64,000 nt of DNA from an uncultured Prevotella sp. (GCA_905233825.1 CAJOFE010000034.1:1-64000), one strand, 5' to 3'; shown: positions 48,364 through 57,694, numbered from the stretch's first letter. Notes: generated by a model not told the origin, from the letters alone. Numbers and translations: made by a program.

Positions 48364-48500
48364 TTGTAAAGACCCCCTCTATCTCCCCCCTGTATGGGGA
48401 GGACTAGACTACTTACTACTAACTATTAACTACTAATTACTAAACTACCCCCAACTCCCATACTCCTCCCTCTTCTGGGGGAGGTCGGGAAGGGGCTCTA
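48364..48500. repeat. REPIN-like inverted pair in the HU-like gene leader
   Basis: The left arm CCCCCTCTATCTCCCCCCTG (48365 onwards, with TATGGGGAGGA) and the right arm CTCCCTCTTCTGGGGGAGGT (with CGGGAAGGGGCTC, ending about 48498) are roughly reverse complements. Between them is a CTACTTACTAACTATTAAC-type simple repeat. Confidence 0.65.
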
Positions 48501-48519
48501 ACTACTAAAACAAAAAACT

Positions 48520-49050
48520 ATGGCAGATTTGAATTTACAGATGCAGATTGACGCTCGCCGTAACAACAACGAGTCGAGCACGAAGTACGGGCGTATCTAC
48601 CCCGTGCTGTACAAGAAGGGCACTTTGAGCACCGCCGGACTGGTGAAGCACATGGCGGAGCACGGGAGCCTGGTCACTGACGAGGTGCTGGCACTGGTGC
48701 TGGCACAGCTGAAGAAGTGTATTCCCGAACTGGTCTCTCAGGGCTATGGCGTGGTGCTCGACGGACTGGGCGAGTTCTACCCCAGCATCACCTGCGCCCA
48801 GAACGCCGGCAAGAGCGACGTGGAGACGTTCATCGCTACGGACTGCGAGGACATGATCAAGGGCGTGCACCTGCGCTTCCGTCCTATCGGCGACGACGTG
48901 CAGAAGCTGGCCTCCACCTATTTCAAGGCCGCCTGCTCGTTCAAGAAGGGCGACTACGTGAAGGTGAACATGGTCGAGGATCCTCAGACGGAGGACTGGG
49001 AGACCTACAAGGCCAATGGTGGAAGTGCGGTGCCTACCCGTCCGGAGTAA
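48520..49050 (+). CDS. HU family DNA-binding protein (Bacteroidota long form)
   Basis: 176 residues. The HU/IHF-like core covers residues about 12-125 (ARRNNNESSTKYGRIYPVLYKKGTLST, LVLAQLKKCIPELVSQGYGVVLDGLGEFYPSI, VHLRFRPIGDDVQKLASTYF); the C-terminus is a short extra tail (YVKVNMVEDPQTEDWETYK). Members bind DNA as nucleoid proteins; this subgroup is common in many copies in Prevotella and Bacteroides. A truncated copy with a stop codon lies at 24375-24462. Transcribed alone from the promoter at 48266. Confidence 0.9.
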   Translation: MADLNLQMQIDARRNNNESSTKYGRIYPVLYKKGTLSTAGLVKHMAEHGSLVTDEVLALVLAQLKKCIPELVSQGYGVVLDGLGEFYPSITCAQNAGKSDVETFIATDCEDMIKGVHLRFRPIGDDVQKLASTYFKAACSFKKGDYVKVNMVEDPQTEDWETYKANGGSAVPTRPE

Positions 49051-49057
49051 AACCCAC

Positions 49058-49092
49058 CCCCGACCCCTCCCGTGCGGGAGGGGAGGGGGAAT
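49058..49092. repeat. REP-like palindrome after the HU-like gene
   Basis: CCCCTCCCGTGCGGGAGGGG (49066-49085) is a near-perfect palindrome, the same type as those inside the methyltransferase gene. Confidence 0.7.
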
Positions 49093-49113
49093 GAAACGAG
49101 ATGGTTTGATTTT

Positions 49114-49240
49114 TAGGCACGGATTTACACGGCCTTATTAAAATAAGGACACGGCCTTCTTAGGCGCCAACAGCTGTGTCTTTTGATAAAAAGCCGCGTT
49201 CGCTCGGCTTTGCCGCTTGGCTCGTCCAAGAATCCGCGCC
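49114..49240 (+). repeat. Dispersed repeat family B, copy 2
   Basis: Aligns with the reverse complement of 9318-9450: TAGGCACGGATTTACACGGC, GGCGCCAACAGCTGTGTCTT, CTCGGCTTTGCCGCTTG and a final AATCCGCGCC. The two ends (GGCACGGATT and AATCCGCGCC) are themselves inverted repeats. Confidence 0.75.
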
Positions 49241-49284
49241 TAAAAGAGGTGTTGCCTCCGGCATGTAGAAAGGAGGAAAAAAGG

Positions 49285-49313
49285 AAAAGGGAGCCTTCAC
49301 AGGTTCCCTTTTT
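49285..49313 (+). terminator. Hairpin terminator downstream of the HU-like gene
   Basis: AAAAGGGAGCC and GGTTCCCTTTTT arms with a 6-base loop, followed by TTTG. It is 235 bp after the stop, beyond the repeats, so it may be the original terminator displaced by them. Confidence 0.7.
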
Positions 49314-49540
49314 GTTTTCACTTGCAAAAATTTGAATTACAAATGAGTTGGAAAAGACATTTTGTCTCACGACAGTCAGTCTTTTGAATTAACCTTAATA
49401 ATCTAATACCATGAAAAACACGCTGCAAATATACATATTTATTATTGAATGACAACGCATTAGGTGAATAATACACCCAATTTTTAACAAAATTTAAGAA
49501 ATTATGAGAACAAAATGGCTCGTTTCTCCTTTTTTTTGTG

Positions 49541-49548
49541 TAATTTTG
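49541..49548 (+). promoter_or_regulatory. -7 element of the LuxR-type regulator
   Basis: TAATTTTG matches the consensus exactly. The ATG at 49560 is only 11 bases further, so the transcript is nearly leaderless. A start at 49515 would lie upstream of the promoter and is excluded. Confidence 0.55.
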
Positions 49549-49559
49549 TCGGCTTGAAC

Positions 49560-50156
49560 ATGGAACAGCTCATCCCCAAAATAGCAATTATTGAACCTAA
49601 CACGCTGGCTGCGTTAGGATTAAAGCAAATGCTGCAGACCTTCATGCCCATGATGGAGGTGGACGTGTATGGCTCGTTGGAGGAACTGAAAGCGGCAAAT
49701 GTGGAGCAGTATGTTCACTTCTTCGCGGCTATGAACATGGTGCTGGAGGACAGGGCGTTTTTCCTGCCACTGCGAAGAAAGACGATGGTGCTGACCACAT
49801 CGGCTGATGCCGACAAGCAGCTGAAGGAGTTCCACTGTCTCTGCGTGAACGTGCCGGAAGCCGAACTGGTGCGTTCGCTCATCATGCTGGAGCAGAGGGG
49901 GCACGAGGGGGGAAGGAACATGCCGCCGATGCCACGAGGACAGGAGCAGCCGCTGCTCAGCGACAGGGAAGCGGAGGTGATGGTGCTCATTGTGCAGGGC
50001 TACATCAACAAGGAGATAGCCGAAAGGCTGCACATCGCACTGGCAACGGTCATCACCCATCGGAAGAACATCATGGAGAAACTGGGGGTGAAGAGCGTGA
50101 GTGCACTGACCATCTATGCCGTGATGCACGGGTATGTGGATATCAACAAGATCTGA
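49560..50156 (+). CDS. LuxR-type response regulator with degenerate receiver
   Basis: 198 residues from ATG 49560. The N-terminal 110 residues have the length and start (PKIAIIEPNTLAALGLKQML) of a receiver domain. The first acidic pair is reduced to Glu, and no Asp is visible at the phospho-acceptor position (YVHFFAAMNMV), so phosphorylation is unlikely. The C-terminal LuxR helix-turn-helix is intact (LSDREAEVMVLIVQGYINKEIAERLHIALATVITHRKNIMEKLGV). The outer-membrane receptor gene starts 3 bp after the stop, suggesting a regulator-target operon. A redox or heme-sensing role, known for similar Porphyromonas-type regulators, is speculative. Confidence 0.85.
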   Translation: MEQLIPKIAIIEPNTLAALGLKQMLQTFMPMMEVDVYGSLEELKAANVEQYVHFFAAMNMVLEDRAFFLPLRRKTMVLTTSADADKQLKEFHCLCVNVPEAELVRSLIMLEQRGHEGGRNMPPMPRGQEQPLLSDREAEVMVLIVQGYINKEIAERLHIALATVITHRKNIMEKLGVKSVSALTIYAVMHGYVDINKI

Positions 50157-50159
50157 AGC

Positions 50160-52994
50160 ATGAAGAAAACACTCATACTATTCTGCCTGCTGATGGGCAT
50201 AGCAACGGCAACGGCACAGACAGACTCCGTCAAGACCAAACAGAAGAAGGAACGGCAGGTGGAACTGTCGGGCGAGGTCTATGACTCGTTCACCAAGGCA
50301 AAGGTGAAAGCGCTGATGACGCTGATGAGAAAGGACTCGACCGTGGTGGATACGATGACCTGCTGGACATGGGGCACCTCGTCGTATTATGAGTTCAAGG
50401 TGCCGGCGAAGAACGACGACTTCATCATCCGAGCCTCTGCCGACGGCTATCAGGACACCTGCATGAACTACCAGCTGCGACATATTGCACGCAACAACTT
50501 CTTCGAGCTGCCACGACTGCTGATGAAGAAGAAGCAGCGCTCGGACGACGACATCTACAAGGAGGTGGGCATGGAGGGCGTGGTGGTCACAGGCACAAAA
50601 GTGAAGCTGGCCTATCGCGGCGACACGCTGGTGTATAACGCATCGGCCTTCAACCTGCCCGAAGGGTCGATGCTCGACGGACTGATACGCCAGATGCCGG
50701 GCGCCGAGCTGAAAGACAACGGCGACATCTACATCAACGGCAAGAAAGTGGACTACCTCACGCTGAACGGCAAGGACTTCTTCAAGGGACAGAACAAGGT
50801 GATGCTCGACAACCTGCCCTACTACACCGTGAAGGAACTGAAGGTCTTCGACAAGAGCACGAAGCAGAGCGAGCTCATTGGCCACGACGTGGAGAAGAAG
50901 GACTACGTGATGGACGTGCAGCTGAAGCGCGAGTACAACAGGGGACTGATGGGCAACATTGAGGGCGGCCTGGGTACCGACAACCGCTACCTGGCACGAC
51001 TGTTCGGACTGTATTTCGACGACCACTCGCGGGCATCGGTCTTTGCCAATACCAACAACGTGAACGAAGACCGCCGACCGGGCAGCGACGGAGAGTGGCG
51101 TCCCAGCTCCATGCCGCAGGGACTGATAGCCATGAAACAGACAGGCCTACACCTGGAGACCGAGGATGCCGACAAGAACTGGGAAGACAACCTGGATGCC
51201 ACCTTCACCTGGGACGATGCCGACGACTGGAGCCGCAGCAGCAGCGAGCGCTTTGCCACTGGCGGCAACATCCTGAGCGGCAGCGAGTCGAGAAGCAGGC
51301 AGAAGAGCTTCAGGTTCAACGCCTATGACTACTTCCAGATCAAGAAGCCCATCACCATATCGGGATCCTTCAACGCCAGCTACAGCAACGGACACCGCAA
51401 CAGCAGCAGTCAGGACAGCACATACCGCGACGCCATCATCAACCGAACGCTGAACGACGGTTTCAACAGCTACCGCACCTTCAACATCAGCGGCAGCCTG
51501 GGCAGCTATCATAAGTTCGACTGGGGCGACTACATTTCCATCGACTTGCTGGGAGGCTACAACCGTCAGAAGCCGAGCGAGAGCTGGGGCATGAACCGCA
51601 CCTTCTACGCCCTGACCGACTCGACCGAGCTGCGCCACAACTACACCGACAACCACAGCGTGGGCTACACCTATCAGGCACGGCTGGGATATACGCTGCA
51701 GCTGCTCAACAACTGGTTCATCAGCGCCACGACCAGCTACACGCAGAACATGAACAACAGCACCAACAGCCGCTACCGCCTGGACTGGCTGAAGGACGTG
51801 GCTGCCGACCTGCGACAGACGGAATGGCTGCCCAGCACCCGCGATGCGCTGCTGAGCACGATGGACTACAGCAACAGCGACATTCAGCGACAGCTGGACC
51901 GTACGTACGAGGCCAACGCCGAGATATACCACTCGGGCGACAAGGAATTCTTTGCCGTCCGCCTGGCTGCCAAAAATCCGCACGAAAGACTGCACTACTA
52001 CGACTATGTGCTCGACACCATAGCACGCCGCAGCTATGTGGACTTCCAGCCCAGCATCAATTGGTATCGCTGGGGCACGAAGAAGGGACTCAGCGAGCTG
52101 GGCTACCACATGAGCATGAGCCGCCCGTCGCTTGCTACCCTGATGCCCGTTGATGACACCACGAACCCGCTCGTAACCCGCATCAACAACCCCGACCTGA
52201 AACCTACGCTGACTCACAGCGCGAACATCGGCTTCCAGTTCAACAACGACTCAACACGCCACTTTGCCCGTCTGTGGACCAACGCCTCGCTGACGCAACG
52301 CTCGATGGGCACACGCACCGTCTATAACACCACTACGGGTGCCTATACCTTCATGCAGGACAACATCGACGGCAACTGGAACTGGTCGCTGGGCAGCAGC
52401 TATGAGCAGCCCCTCGACAGCGCCAAGCGCCTCACCCTGCAGCAAAGGGCCGACGTGGACTACAACCACAGCGTGGATTTCCCCGTGCAGTATGTGGCGG
52501 CAGCTCAGCCACAAACGGAACAGGAGAAGAGCACCGTGCACAACTGGAACCTGCACGAGCGACTGGCACTGGAATATCAGAAGGACAAGCTCACCTTCGG
52601 CATCAGCGGCGAGGTGTACTGGCGAGGCTCGAACAGCAAGCGTGAGAACTTCGAGCGCATCTCGGCCTTCGAATACAGCTACGGCGGTCATGCCCGCTAC
52701 ACCATTCCCTGGCTGAAGCTTTACGTGGGTACCGACATACGCATGTTCAGCCGAAGGGGCTACCAAAGCGAGATGATGAACACCGACGACCTGGTGTGGA
52801 ACGCAGAGCTCTCTCGCACCTTCTTCAAGGAGAAGCTCACCCTGAAAATCACCGCCTTCGACCTGCTGCACCAGCTATCTAACAAGCAGTACAGCGTGAA
52901 CGCCCAGGGCCGCACGGAGACCTGGAACAACTGCATACCACGCTTCGTGATGCTGAGCGTGGCATACAAATTCTCGAACACACCTACGAAATAA
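50160..52994 (+). CDS. Outer-membrane beta-barrel receptor (TonB-dependent-like)
   Basis: 944 residues. Signal peptide 1-20 (MKKTLILFCLLMGIATATAQ). A carboxypeptidase-regulatory-like domain (about 35-120, VELSGEVYDSFTKAKVKALMTLM) precedes a plug-like region (EGVVVTGTKVKLAYRGDTLVYNAS and LIRQMPGAELKDNGDIYINGKKVDYLTLNGKDFFKGQ near 170-240) and a large C-terminal barrel (about 260-944) rich in alternating aromatic strands. This is the OMP_b-brl_3 family related to TonB-dependent transporters. No SusD-like partner is adjacent. It is probably translationally coupled to the LuxR-type regulator. Confidence 0.9.
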   Translation: MKKTLILFCLLMGIATATAQTDSVKTKQKKERQVELSGEVYDSFTKAKVKALMTLMRKDSTVVDTMTCWTWGTSSYYEFKVPAKNDDFIIRASADGYQDTCMNYQLRHIARNNFFELPRLLMKKKQRSDDDIYKEVGMEGVVVTGTKVKLAYRGDTLVYNASAFNLPEGSMLDGLIRQMPGAELKDNGDIYINGKKVDYLTLNGKDFFKGQNKVMLDNLPYYTVKELKVFDKSTKQSELIGHDVEKKDYVMDVQLKREYNRGLMGNIEGGLGTDNRYLARLFGLYFDDHSRASVFANTNNVNEDRRPGSDGEWRPSSMPQGLIAMKQTGLHLETEDADKNWEDNLDATFTWDDADDWSRSSSERFATGGNILSGSESRSRQKSFRFNAYDYFQIKKPITISGSFNASYSNGHRNSSSQDSTYRDAIINRTLNDGFNSYRTFNISGSLGSYHKFDWGDYISIDLLGGYNRQKPSESWGMNRTFYALTDSTELRHNYTDNHSVGYTYQARLGYTLQLLNNWFISATTSYTQNMNNSTNSRYRLDWLKDVAADLRQTEWLPSTRDALLSTMDYSNSDIQRQLDRTYEANAEIYHSGDKEFFAVRLAAKNPHERLHYYDYVLDTIARRSYVDFQPSINWYRWGTKKGLSELGYHMSMSRPSLATLMPVDDTTNPLVTRINNPDLKPTLTHSANIGFQFNNDSTRHFARLWTNASLTQRSMGTRTVYNTTTGAYTFMQDNIDGNWNWSLGSSYEQPLDSAKRLTLQQRADVDYNHSVDFPVQYVAAAQPQTEQEKSTVHNWNLHERLALEYQKDKLTFGISGEVYWRGSNSKRENFERISAFEYSYGGHARYTIPWLKLYVGTDIRMFSRRGYQSEMMNTDDLVWNAELSRTFFKEKLTLKITAFDLLHQLSNKQYSVNAQGRTETWNNCIPRFVMLSVAYKFSNTPTK

Positions 52995-52997
52995 GCC

Positions 52998-54659
52998 TTA
53001 TTCTGCCACGTAGCGGCTACCCGTCTGCTTGATGAGCTCACGGGCAAAGCGCTGTGAATAGCCAGGACGCTTCACCGTAGCACCAAGACCGTCAGGGGTG
53101 CGCTGGAATCGTCCGTTCTCGTCCTCGGGCTTCACGGTCATGTCATTATACTTCACGATGAGATAGGTGGCGAGCTGCTTCCAGCGAGCCAGCATCTGAT
53201 CGGCCTTCTCGGCGGTATAGGCGGTGAGGAATTTCACTCGGGCAGCCTCGTCAAGCGTCAGCGCCTTGTCCTCTACCTCTTTCTGCAGACGGAAATAGCT
53301 CTGGTCGAGGGAGTCGCGGACGGCCTCCAGGCTGGGGAACATCATCGAGTAGCGAGGATAGACCATGTTCGACACCCAGTTCTGCACCCAGAAGGCATTG
53401 TCGAAAGAGAAGGTGAGGTCGTCGGCACCGGGCGTGCTGTAGGGCTTGGGCGACTCGGTGGCACAGCAATAGACGGGAGTGAAAGGCACCATGTTGCCGT
53501 CGTCGTTGGCAAACCAGAAGCAGCCTCCCACCTCACGAGGCAGCCACGAGCGCATCTGACTGACATAGACGAAGCCTGCCTGCTGGGTAGAGACGGGACG
53601 CTCGTTGAAATATTTCTTCCCATCGACCTGGAAGTAGAGGGGCGTGGGGCGATAGGGCATCTCCCAGATGCCACCGCCGATGTCGCCGTCCTGCTGACTG
53701 TCGCCATTGATGGCAAACGGAGTTCCCTCGAAATGGTCGCGCATGGCAGCCTCCACATCGGCCACGTCGAGCAGGCGGTTGGGCTTCACCCAGAGGGGCA
53801 GCACCTCGGCATTCGCATCGCGGCCCTCAGCCCAGGGGATATACTGGTCCATACCGTCGGCATAGCGGTTGAAGAAACTCCACACACGGGCATCGCAGAT
53901 GCGGCGGCCAGAGAAGTCGGGAGCAGCATAGGCGGCATTATAGCTGAAGTCCTCGTCCTTGCCTGCAAACCAGCCCATCTTGCGGGCATAGCTCACCACG
54001 TTCTTCGAGAAGCGCACGTCGCCCGACTTGTCCTTCATGTTGAACTTCGTGATGCGGCTCTGGTTGGCATGACCGCAGATCATGTCGTCGGGAATGCGCA
54101 GGGCCACCCACACAGCACGTCCTTTCTCCAGCTTGCGGTCGCTGGCAGTGCCCATCATCTCCATGATCCAGGCCTCGTTGGGGTCGCAGATGGTGAAGGT
54201 CTCGCCCTCAGAGTTATAGCCGTACTGCTCAACCAGCGTGGTCATCACGTCGATGGCCTCACGGGCAGTCTTCGAGCGCTGCAGGGCGATATAGATGAGC
54301 GAGCCATAGTCGAGGATGCCCGTCGTATCTACCATCTCCTCGCGGCCTCCGAAGGTGGTCTCGCCAATGGTCACCTGCCACTCGTTGATGTTGCCGATGA
54401 CGTTATAGGTCTCCTCGGCCTCCAGAATCTCACCATGATACTTGTTCGTATCCCAGTCGTAGATTTTCAGCATCTCGCCCTTCTGGTGCCTGGCAGCGGG
54501 ACGGTGTACCAGTCCCTGGAACATGCCGTAGCTGTCGGCGGAATAGGAACAGATGACGGAGCCGTCTTTCGACGCCTTCTTGCCCACGATGAAGTTTGTA
54601 CACGCCATGGCTCCCGCAGCAGCCATGATCATCACGAAAGAAATGAGTTGTCGTTTCAT
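52998..54659 (-). CDS. C69-family dipeptidase (secreted)
   Basis: 553 residues. After the signal peptide (1-19) the mature protein begins with Cys20 (ACTNFIVGKKASKDGS), the N-terminal nucleophile of the C69/U34 Ntn-hydrolase family. Further family signatures are SYSADSYGMF near 38-47, NEWQVTIGETTFGGREE near 92-108, and EAWIMEMMGTAS near 163. Likely releases or trims dipeptides in the periplasm. It overlaps the sodium-solute symporter gene by 4 bp (ATGA), so uptake and hydrolysis may be linked; converges with the receptor gene at a 3-bp gap. Confidence 0.92.
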   Translation of the reverse strand: MKRQLISFVMIMAAAGAMACTNFIVGKKASKDGSVICSYSADSYGMFQGLVHRPAARHQKGEMLKIYDWDTNKYHGEILEAEETYNVIGNINEWQVTIGETTFGGREEMVDTTGILDYGSLIYIALQRSKTAREAIDVMTTLVEQYGYNSEGETFTICDPNEAWIMEMMGTASDRKLEKGRAVWVALRIPDDMICGHANQSRITKFNMKDKSGDVRFSKNVVSYARKMGWFAGKDEDFSYNAAYAAPDFSGRRICDARVWSFFNRYADGMDQYIPWAEGRDANAEVLPLWVKPNRLLDVADVEAAMRDHFEGTPFAINGDSQQDGDIGGGIWEMPYRPTPLYFQVDGKKYFNERPVSTQQAGFVYVSQMRSWLPREVGGCFWFANDDGNMVPFTPVYCCATESPKPYSTPGADDLTFSFDNAFWVQNWVSNMVYPRYSMMFPSLEAVRDSLDQSYFRLQKEVEDKALTLDEAARVKFLTAYTAEKADQMLARWKQLATYLIVKYNDMTVKPEDENGRFQRTPDGLGATVKRPGYSQRFARELIKQTGSRYVAE

Positions 54660-56092
54660 ATTGTCTTTGTTTTTTTGGTTATGATAATCAGTCCCAGGAA
54701 AGTCAGCACACCGTTCAGCAGCAGCAGCTCATAGCCAAAGCGATAGGCAAAGAGCTGCTGGCAGAGCATGTCAACACCGAAGCAGACGAGGGGCGAGGCG
54801 AGGCACACATAGGGCACCAGGCGGTCGCAAACGGCTCGGCGGGTGAACAGCCCGAAGGCAAAGAGACCCAGCAGCGGGCCGTAGGTATAGCTGACAATGG
54901 TATAGATGGCATCGATGAGCGACGAGGAATTGACGGCACGGATGGCCAAGATGCAGCACACGAAGAGCAGGCACATCATCAGGTGCGTCCTGCGGCGCAG
55001 GCGCTCATCGGCGGGCCGTCGCCTAATATCTACGCAGTAGCTCGTAGTGAGGGCCGTCAGGGCTGAGTCGGCAGACGAGGACGAGGCAGCCACGATGCCC
55101 AGCGTGAAGAGTATGAGCACCAATGACGAGCCCGAGGTCTGCACGAACAGGGGCAGCAGCTCGTCGCCGTTGGACAATGGAGAAATGGATAATGGATTAT
55201 TACCCTCGAAATACTGCGCCAGCAGCACGCCCAACGCCAGGAACAGCAGGTTGGCAGGCACGAAGGCCACCCCATAAGAGCACATGTTCTTCTGTGCCTC
55301 ACGCAGCGTGCGGCACGTCAGGTTCTTCTGCATCATGTCCTGATCCAATCCGGTCATCACCACCACGATGAAGGCTCCGCTCACCAGTTGCTTCCAGAAG
55401 TTCTGACGGCTTACCCAGTCGTCGAAGACGAAGATGCGGCTGCGCTCGTCGCCGGCGATGGCACTCACGGCATCTGTCAGCGAGAAGTCCATGCGCTGCA
55501 TCACCATATAAATAATCAGGAGCAGGGCTGAGAAAAGGCAGAGCGTCTGCAGCGAGTCGGTGAAGACCAGCGTGCGCACGCCACCGCGACGGGTGTAGAG
55601 CCAGATGAGCAGCACCATCACGGCCACCGTCAGCGCGAAGGGCACGCCCAGCGCGTCCATCACAAACTGCTGCACGATGATGCACGCCACGTAGAACTTC
55701 ACCGCCGTGCCAATCATCTTCGACAGCATGAAGAAGCCGGCGCCCGTCAGATAGGAGCGCTCCCCCAGCCTACCCCCCAGATAGGCGTAGATGCTCGTCA
55801 GGTTCAGCTTGTAATACACGGGCAGCAGCACGAAGGCCACAGCCACGTAGCCCAGGATGAAGCCCAGGCACAGCTGCAGATAGCTCATGCCGCTGCTGAG
55901 CACCATGCCCGGCACGCTGACGAAGGTCACGCCCGAGATGCTGGCACCTATCATGCCGAAGGCCACCATGCGCCAGGGAGAACGGCGCTCACCACGGAAG
56001 AACGTCTCGTTGGTGGAGCCTCGTCGCGCCACCCTCCAGCTCAGCAGCATCAGGGCAGCGAAGTATAATACGATGGTCAGAATCACTATCAC
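54656..56092 (-). CDS. Sodium:solute symporter (SSS family)
   Basis: 478 residues, about 13 membrane spans. Na+-coupled uptake at the inner membrane. Seen are GERRSPWRMVAFGMIGASISGVTFVSVPGM near 34-63 (the first Na+-site helix region), GRLGERSYLTGAGFFMLSKMIGTAVKF near 106-132, and GIVAASSSSADSALTALTTSY near 333-353. The start is GTG 56092 or GTG 56086; both are only a few bases from the expected transcription start, so translation is nearly leaderless. Substrate not determinable; coupling with a dipeptidase hints at amino acids or peptides. Its promoter module resembles that of glyQS. Confidence 0.9.
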   Translation of the reverse strand: MIVILTIVLYFAALMLLSWRVARRGSTNETFFRGERRSPWRMVAFGMIGASISGVTFVSVPGMVLSSGMSYLQLCLGFILGYVAVAFVLLPVYYKLNLTSIYAYLGGRLGERSYLTGAGFFMLSKMIGTAVKFYVACIIVQQFVMDALGVPFALTVAVMVLLIWLYTRRGGVRTLVFTDSLQTLCLFSALLLIIYMVMQRMDFSLTDAVSAIAGDERSRIFVFDDWVSRQNFWKQLVSGAFIVVVMTGLDQDMMQKNLTCRTLREAQKNMCSYGVAFVPANLLFLALGVLLAQYFEGNNPLSISPLSNGDELLPLFVQTSGSSLVLILFTLGIVAASSSSADSALTALTTSYCVDIRRRPADERLRRRTHLMMCLLFVCCILAIRAVNSSSLIDAIYTIVSYTYGPLLGLFAFGLFTRRAVCDRLVPYVCLASPLVCFGVDMLCQQLFAYRFGYELLLLNGVLTFLGLIIITKKTKTI

Positions 56093-56193
56093 GGTGCAAA
56101 GGTAGTGTAAACCGAGCGAAAAAACAAATATATTTGGATTTTTCAGAGGTGCAGCCTACCTTCGCGCTATAAATTGCAGCGCAAAGGTACGAA
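56093..56193 (-). promoter_or_regulatory. Promoter module upstream of the symporter (copy 2 of 2)
   Basis: Minus-strand TACCTTTG boxes lie at 56104-56097 and within 56190-56180. A GCGCTATAAATTGCAGCGC stem-loop is adjacent to the distal box. Nearly the same sequence and orientation occur before glyQS (17978-18077). Confidence 0.65.
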
Positions 56194-56204
56194 AAATTCA
56201 AAGT

Positions 56205-56273
56205 GATTTTACCCCCTTTAACTCCTTTTAACTCCCTCTAACCCCTCTAACTCCTACAAAATGTGTACCTTTG
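56205..56273 (+). promoter_or_regulatory. Simple-repeat tract and -7 box before trpB-like gene
   Basis: A pyrimidine-rich tract of AACTCCTTTTAACTCCCTCT-like units (56217-56253) precedes TACCTTTG (56266-56273). The -7 box is 36 bp before the ATG at 56309, which rules out the TTG/ATG codons further upstream. Confidence 0.6.
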
Positions 56274-56308
56274 CAGGCGGTAATTATTCACCAACAACAA
56301 AAAACAAC

Positions 56309-57673
56309 ATGAACAAACAAAAGAAATTCATCCTTCAGGAGAGTGAGATTCCTACACAGTGGTATAACATTCAGGCCGACATGCCCAACAAGCCGCTGCC
56401 GCCCATCCATCCCGCCACGAAGCAGCCGCTGGGCGTTGACGACCTGGCACATATCTTCCCACGCGAATGCTGCGTGCAGGAGCTGGATACCGAGCATGCA
56501 TGGATTGACATTCCCGAGGAGGTGCTCGACAAGTACAAGTTCTACCGTTCTACTCCACTGGTGCGCGCCTACGCACTGGAAGAGGCACTGGGCACGCCAG
56601 CTCACATCTACTTCAAGAACGAGAGCACGAACCCGCTGGGCTCGCACAAGATCAACTCTGCCATCCCGCAGTGCTACTACGCCAAGCAGGAGGGCACGAA
56701 GAACGTGACCACCGAGACGGGTGCCGGACAATGGGGCATGGCGCTGAGCTATGCTGCCAAGCTCTACGGGCTCGACTGTGCCGTGTATCAGGTGAAAATT
56801 ACCATGCAGCAGAAGCCCTACCGCTCTATCGCCATGCGCACCTTCGGCGCTGCCGTCACTGGCTCGCCGTCGATGTCAACCCGTGCCGGTAAGGACATCC
56901 TGACCTTAGACCCCACGCACAGTGGCTCGTTAGGCACGGCTATCTCTGAGGCCGTGGAGCTGGCCACCACCACGCCCAACTGCAAATACACGCTGGGATC
57001 GGTGCTCAGCCACGTAGCCCTGCACCAGAGCATCATCGGACTGGAAGCCGAGAAGCAGATGGCAATGGCCGGCGAGTATCCCGACATGGTGATTGCCTGC
57101 TTCGGCGGAGGATCCAACTTCGGCGGCATCGCCTTCCCCTTCATGCGCCACAACATCAAGGACGGCAAGAAGACGGAGTTCATCGCTGCCGAGCCTGAGA
57201 GCTGCCCTAAGCTGACGCGCGGCAAGTTCCAGTATGACTTCGGCGACGAGGCTGGCTACACACCCCTGCTGCCCATGTTCACCCTGGGCCATCAGTTCAA
57301 GCCCTCTAACATCCACGCCGGCGGCCTGCGCTATCACGGTGCCGGCATGATCGTGTCGCAGCTGGTGAAAGACGGAATGATGCGTGGCGTGGATATTCCC
57401 CAGTTGGAGAGCTTCGAAGCCGGCATGCTCTTTGCACGTACCGAGGGCATCATCCCTGCCCCTGAGAGCTGTCACGCCATCGCTGCCACCATCCGCGAGG
57501 CCAACAAGTGCAAGGAGACGGGCGAGGAGAAGGTGATCCTGTTCAACCTCTCAGGACACGGACTCATCGACATGCCAAGCTACGACCAGTACATCAACGG
57601 CGACCTGCAGAACTACTCCATCAGCGACGAAATGATTGAGAAAAACGTCAGCGAACTGGAGCAGATAATTTAA
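56309..57673 (+). CDS. trpB: TrpB-like tryptophan synthase beta chain (TrpB2 type)
   Basis: 454 residues from ATG 56309 (MNKQKKFILQESEIPTQWYN). PLP-dependent; joins indole and serine. The PLP-lysine is in NPLGSHKINSAIPQCYYAKQEG near 107-128, GAGQWGMALSYAAKL near 139 follows, and the phosphate-binding GGGSNFGGI is near 272. The long N-terminus with HPATKQPLGVDDL and IPEEVLDKYKFYRSTPLVRA is that of the TrpB2 group, which need not pair with TrpA. No other trp gene is adjacent. A hairpin follows the stop. Confidence 0.93.
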   Translation: MNKQKKFILQESEIPTQWYNIQADMPNKPLPPIHPATKQPLGVDDLAHIFPRECCVQELDTEHAWIDIPEEVLDKYKFYRSTPLVRAYALEEALGTPAHIYFKNESTNPLGSHKINSAIPQCYYAKQEGTKNVTTETGAGQWGMALSYAAKLYGLDCAVYQVKITMQQKPYRSIAMRTFGAAVTGSPSMSTRAGKDILTLDPTHSGSLGTAISEAVELATTTPNCKYTLGSVLSHVALHQSIIGLEAEKQMAMAGEYPDMVIACFGGGSNFGGIAFPFMRHNIKDGKKTEFIAAEPESCPKLTRGKFQYDFGDEAGYTPLLPMFTLGHQFKPSNIHAGGLRYHGAGMIVSQLVKDGMMRGVDIPQLESFEAGMLFARTEGIIPAPESCHAIAATIREANKCKETGEEKVILFNLSGHGLIDMPSYDQYINGDLQNYSISDEMIEKNVSELEQII

Positions 57674-57694
57674 AATATGTAATTTAATCATAGA

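Larger units (their letters stand above)
49051..49559. other. Repeat-rich spacer after the HU-like gene
   Basis: Contains a REP-like palindrome (49058-49092), dispersed repeat B copy 2 (49114-49240), a hairpin terminator (49285-49313), an AT-rich unassigned part and a TAATTTTG box (49541-49548) before the LuxR-type gene. No gene was seen. Confidence 0.65.

Noticed and set aside
53733..54734. Open frame (333 codons) antisense to the C69 dipeptidase
   Set aside because: The dipeptidase signatures and signal peptide support the opposite strand; the antisense product shows shadow composition.
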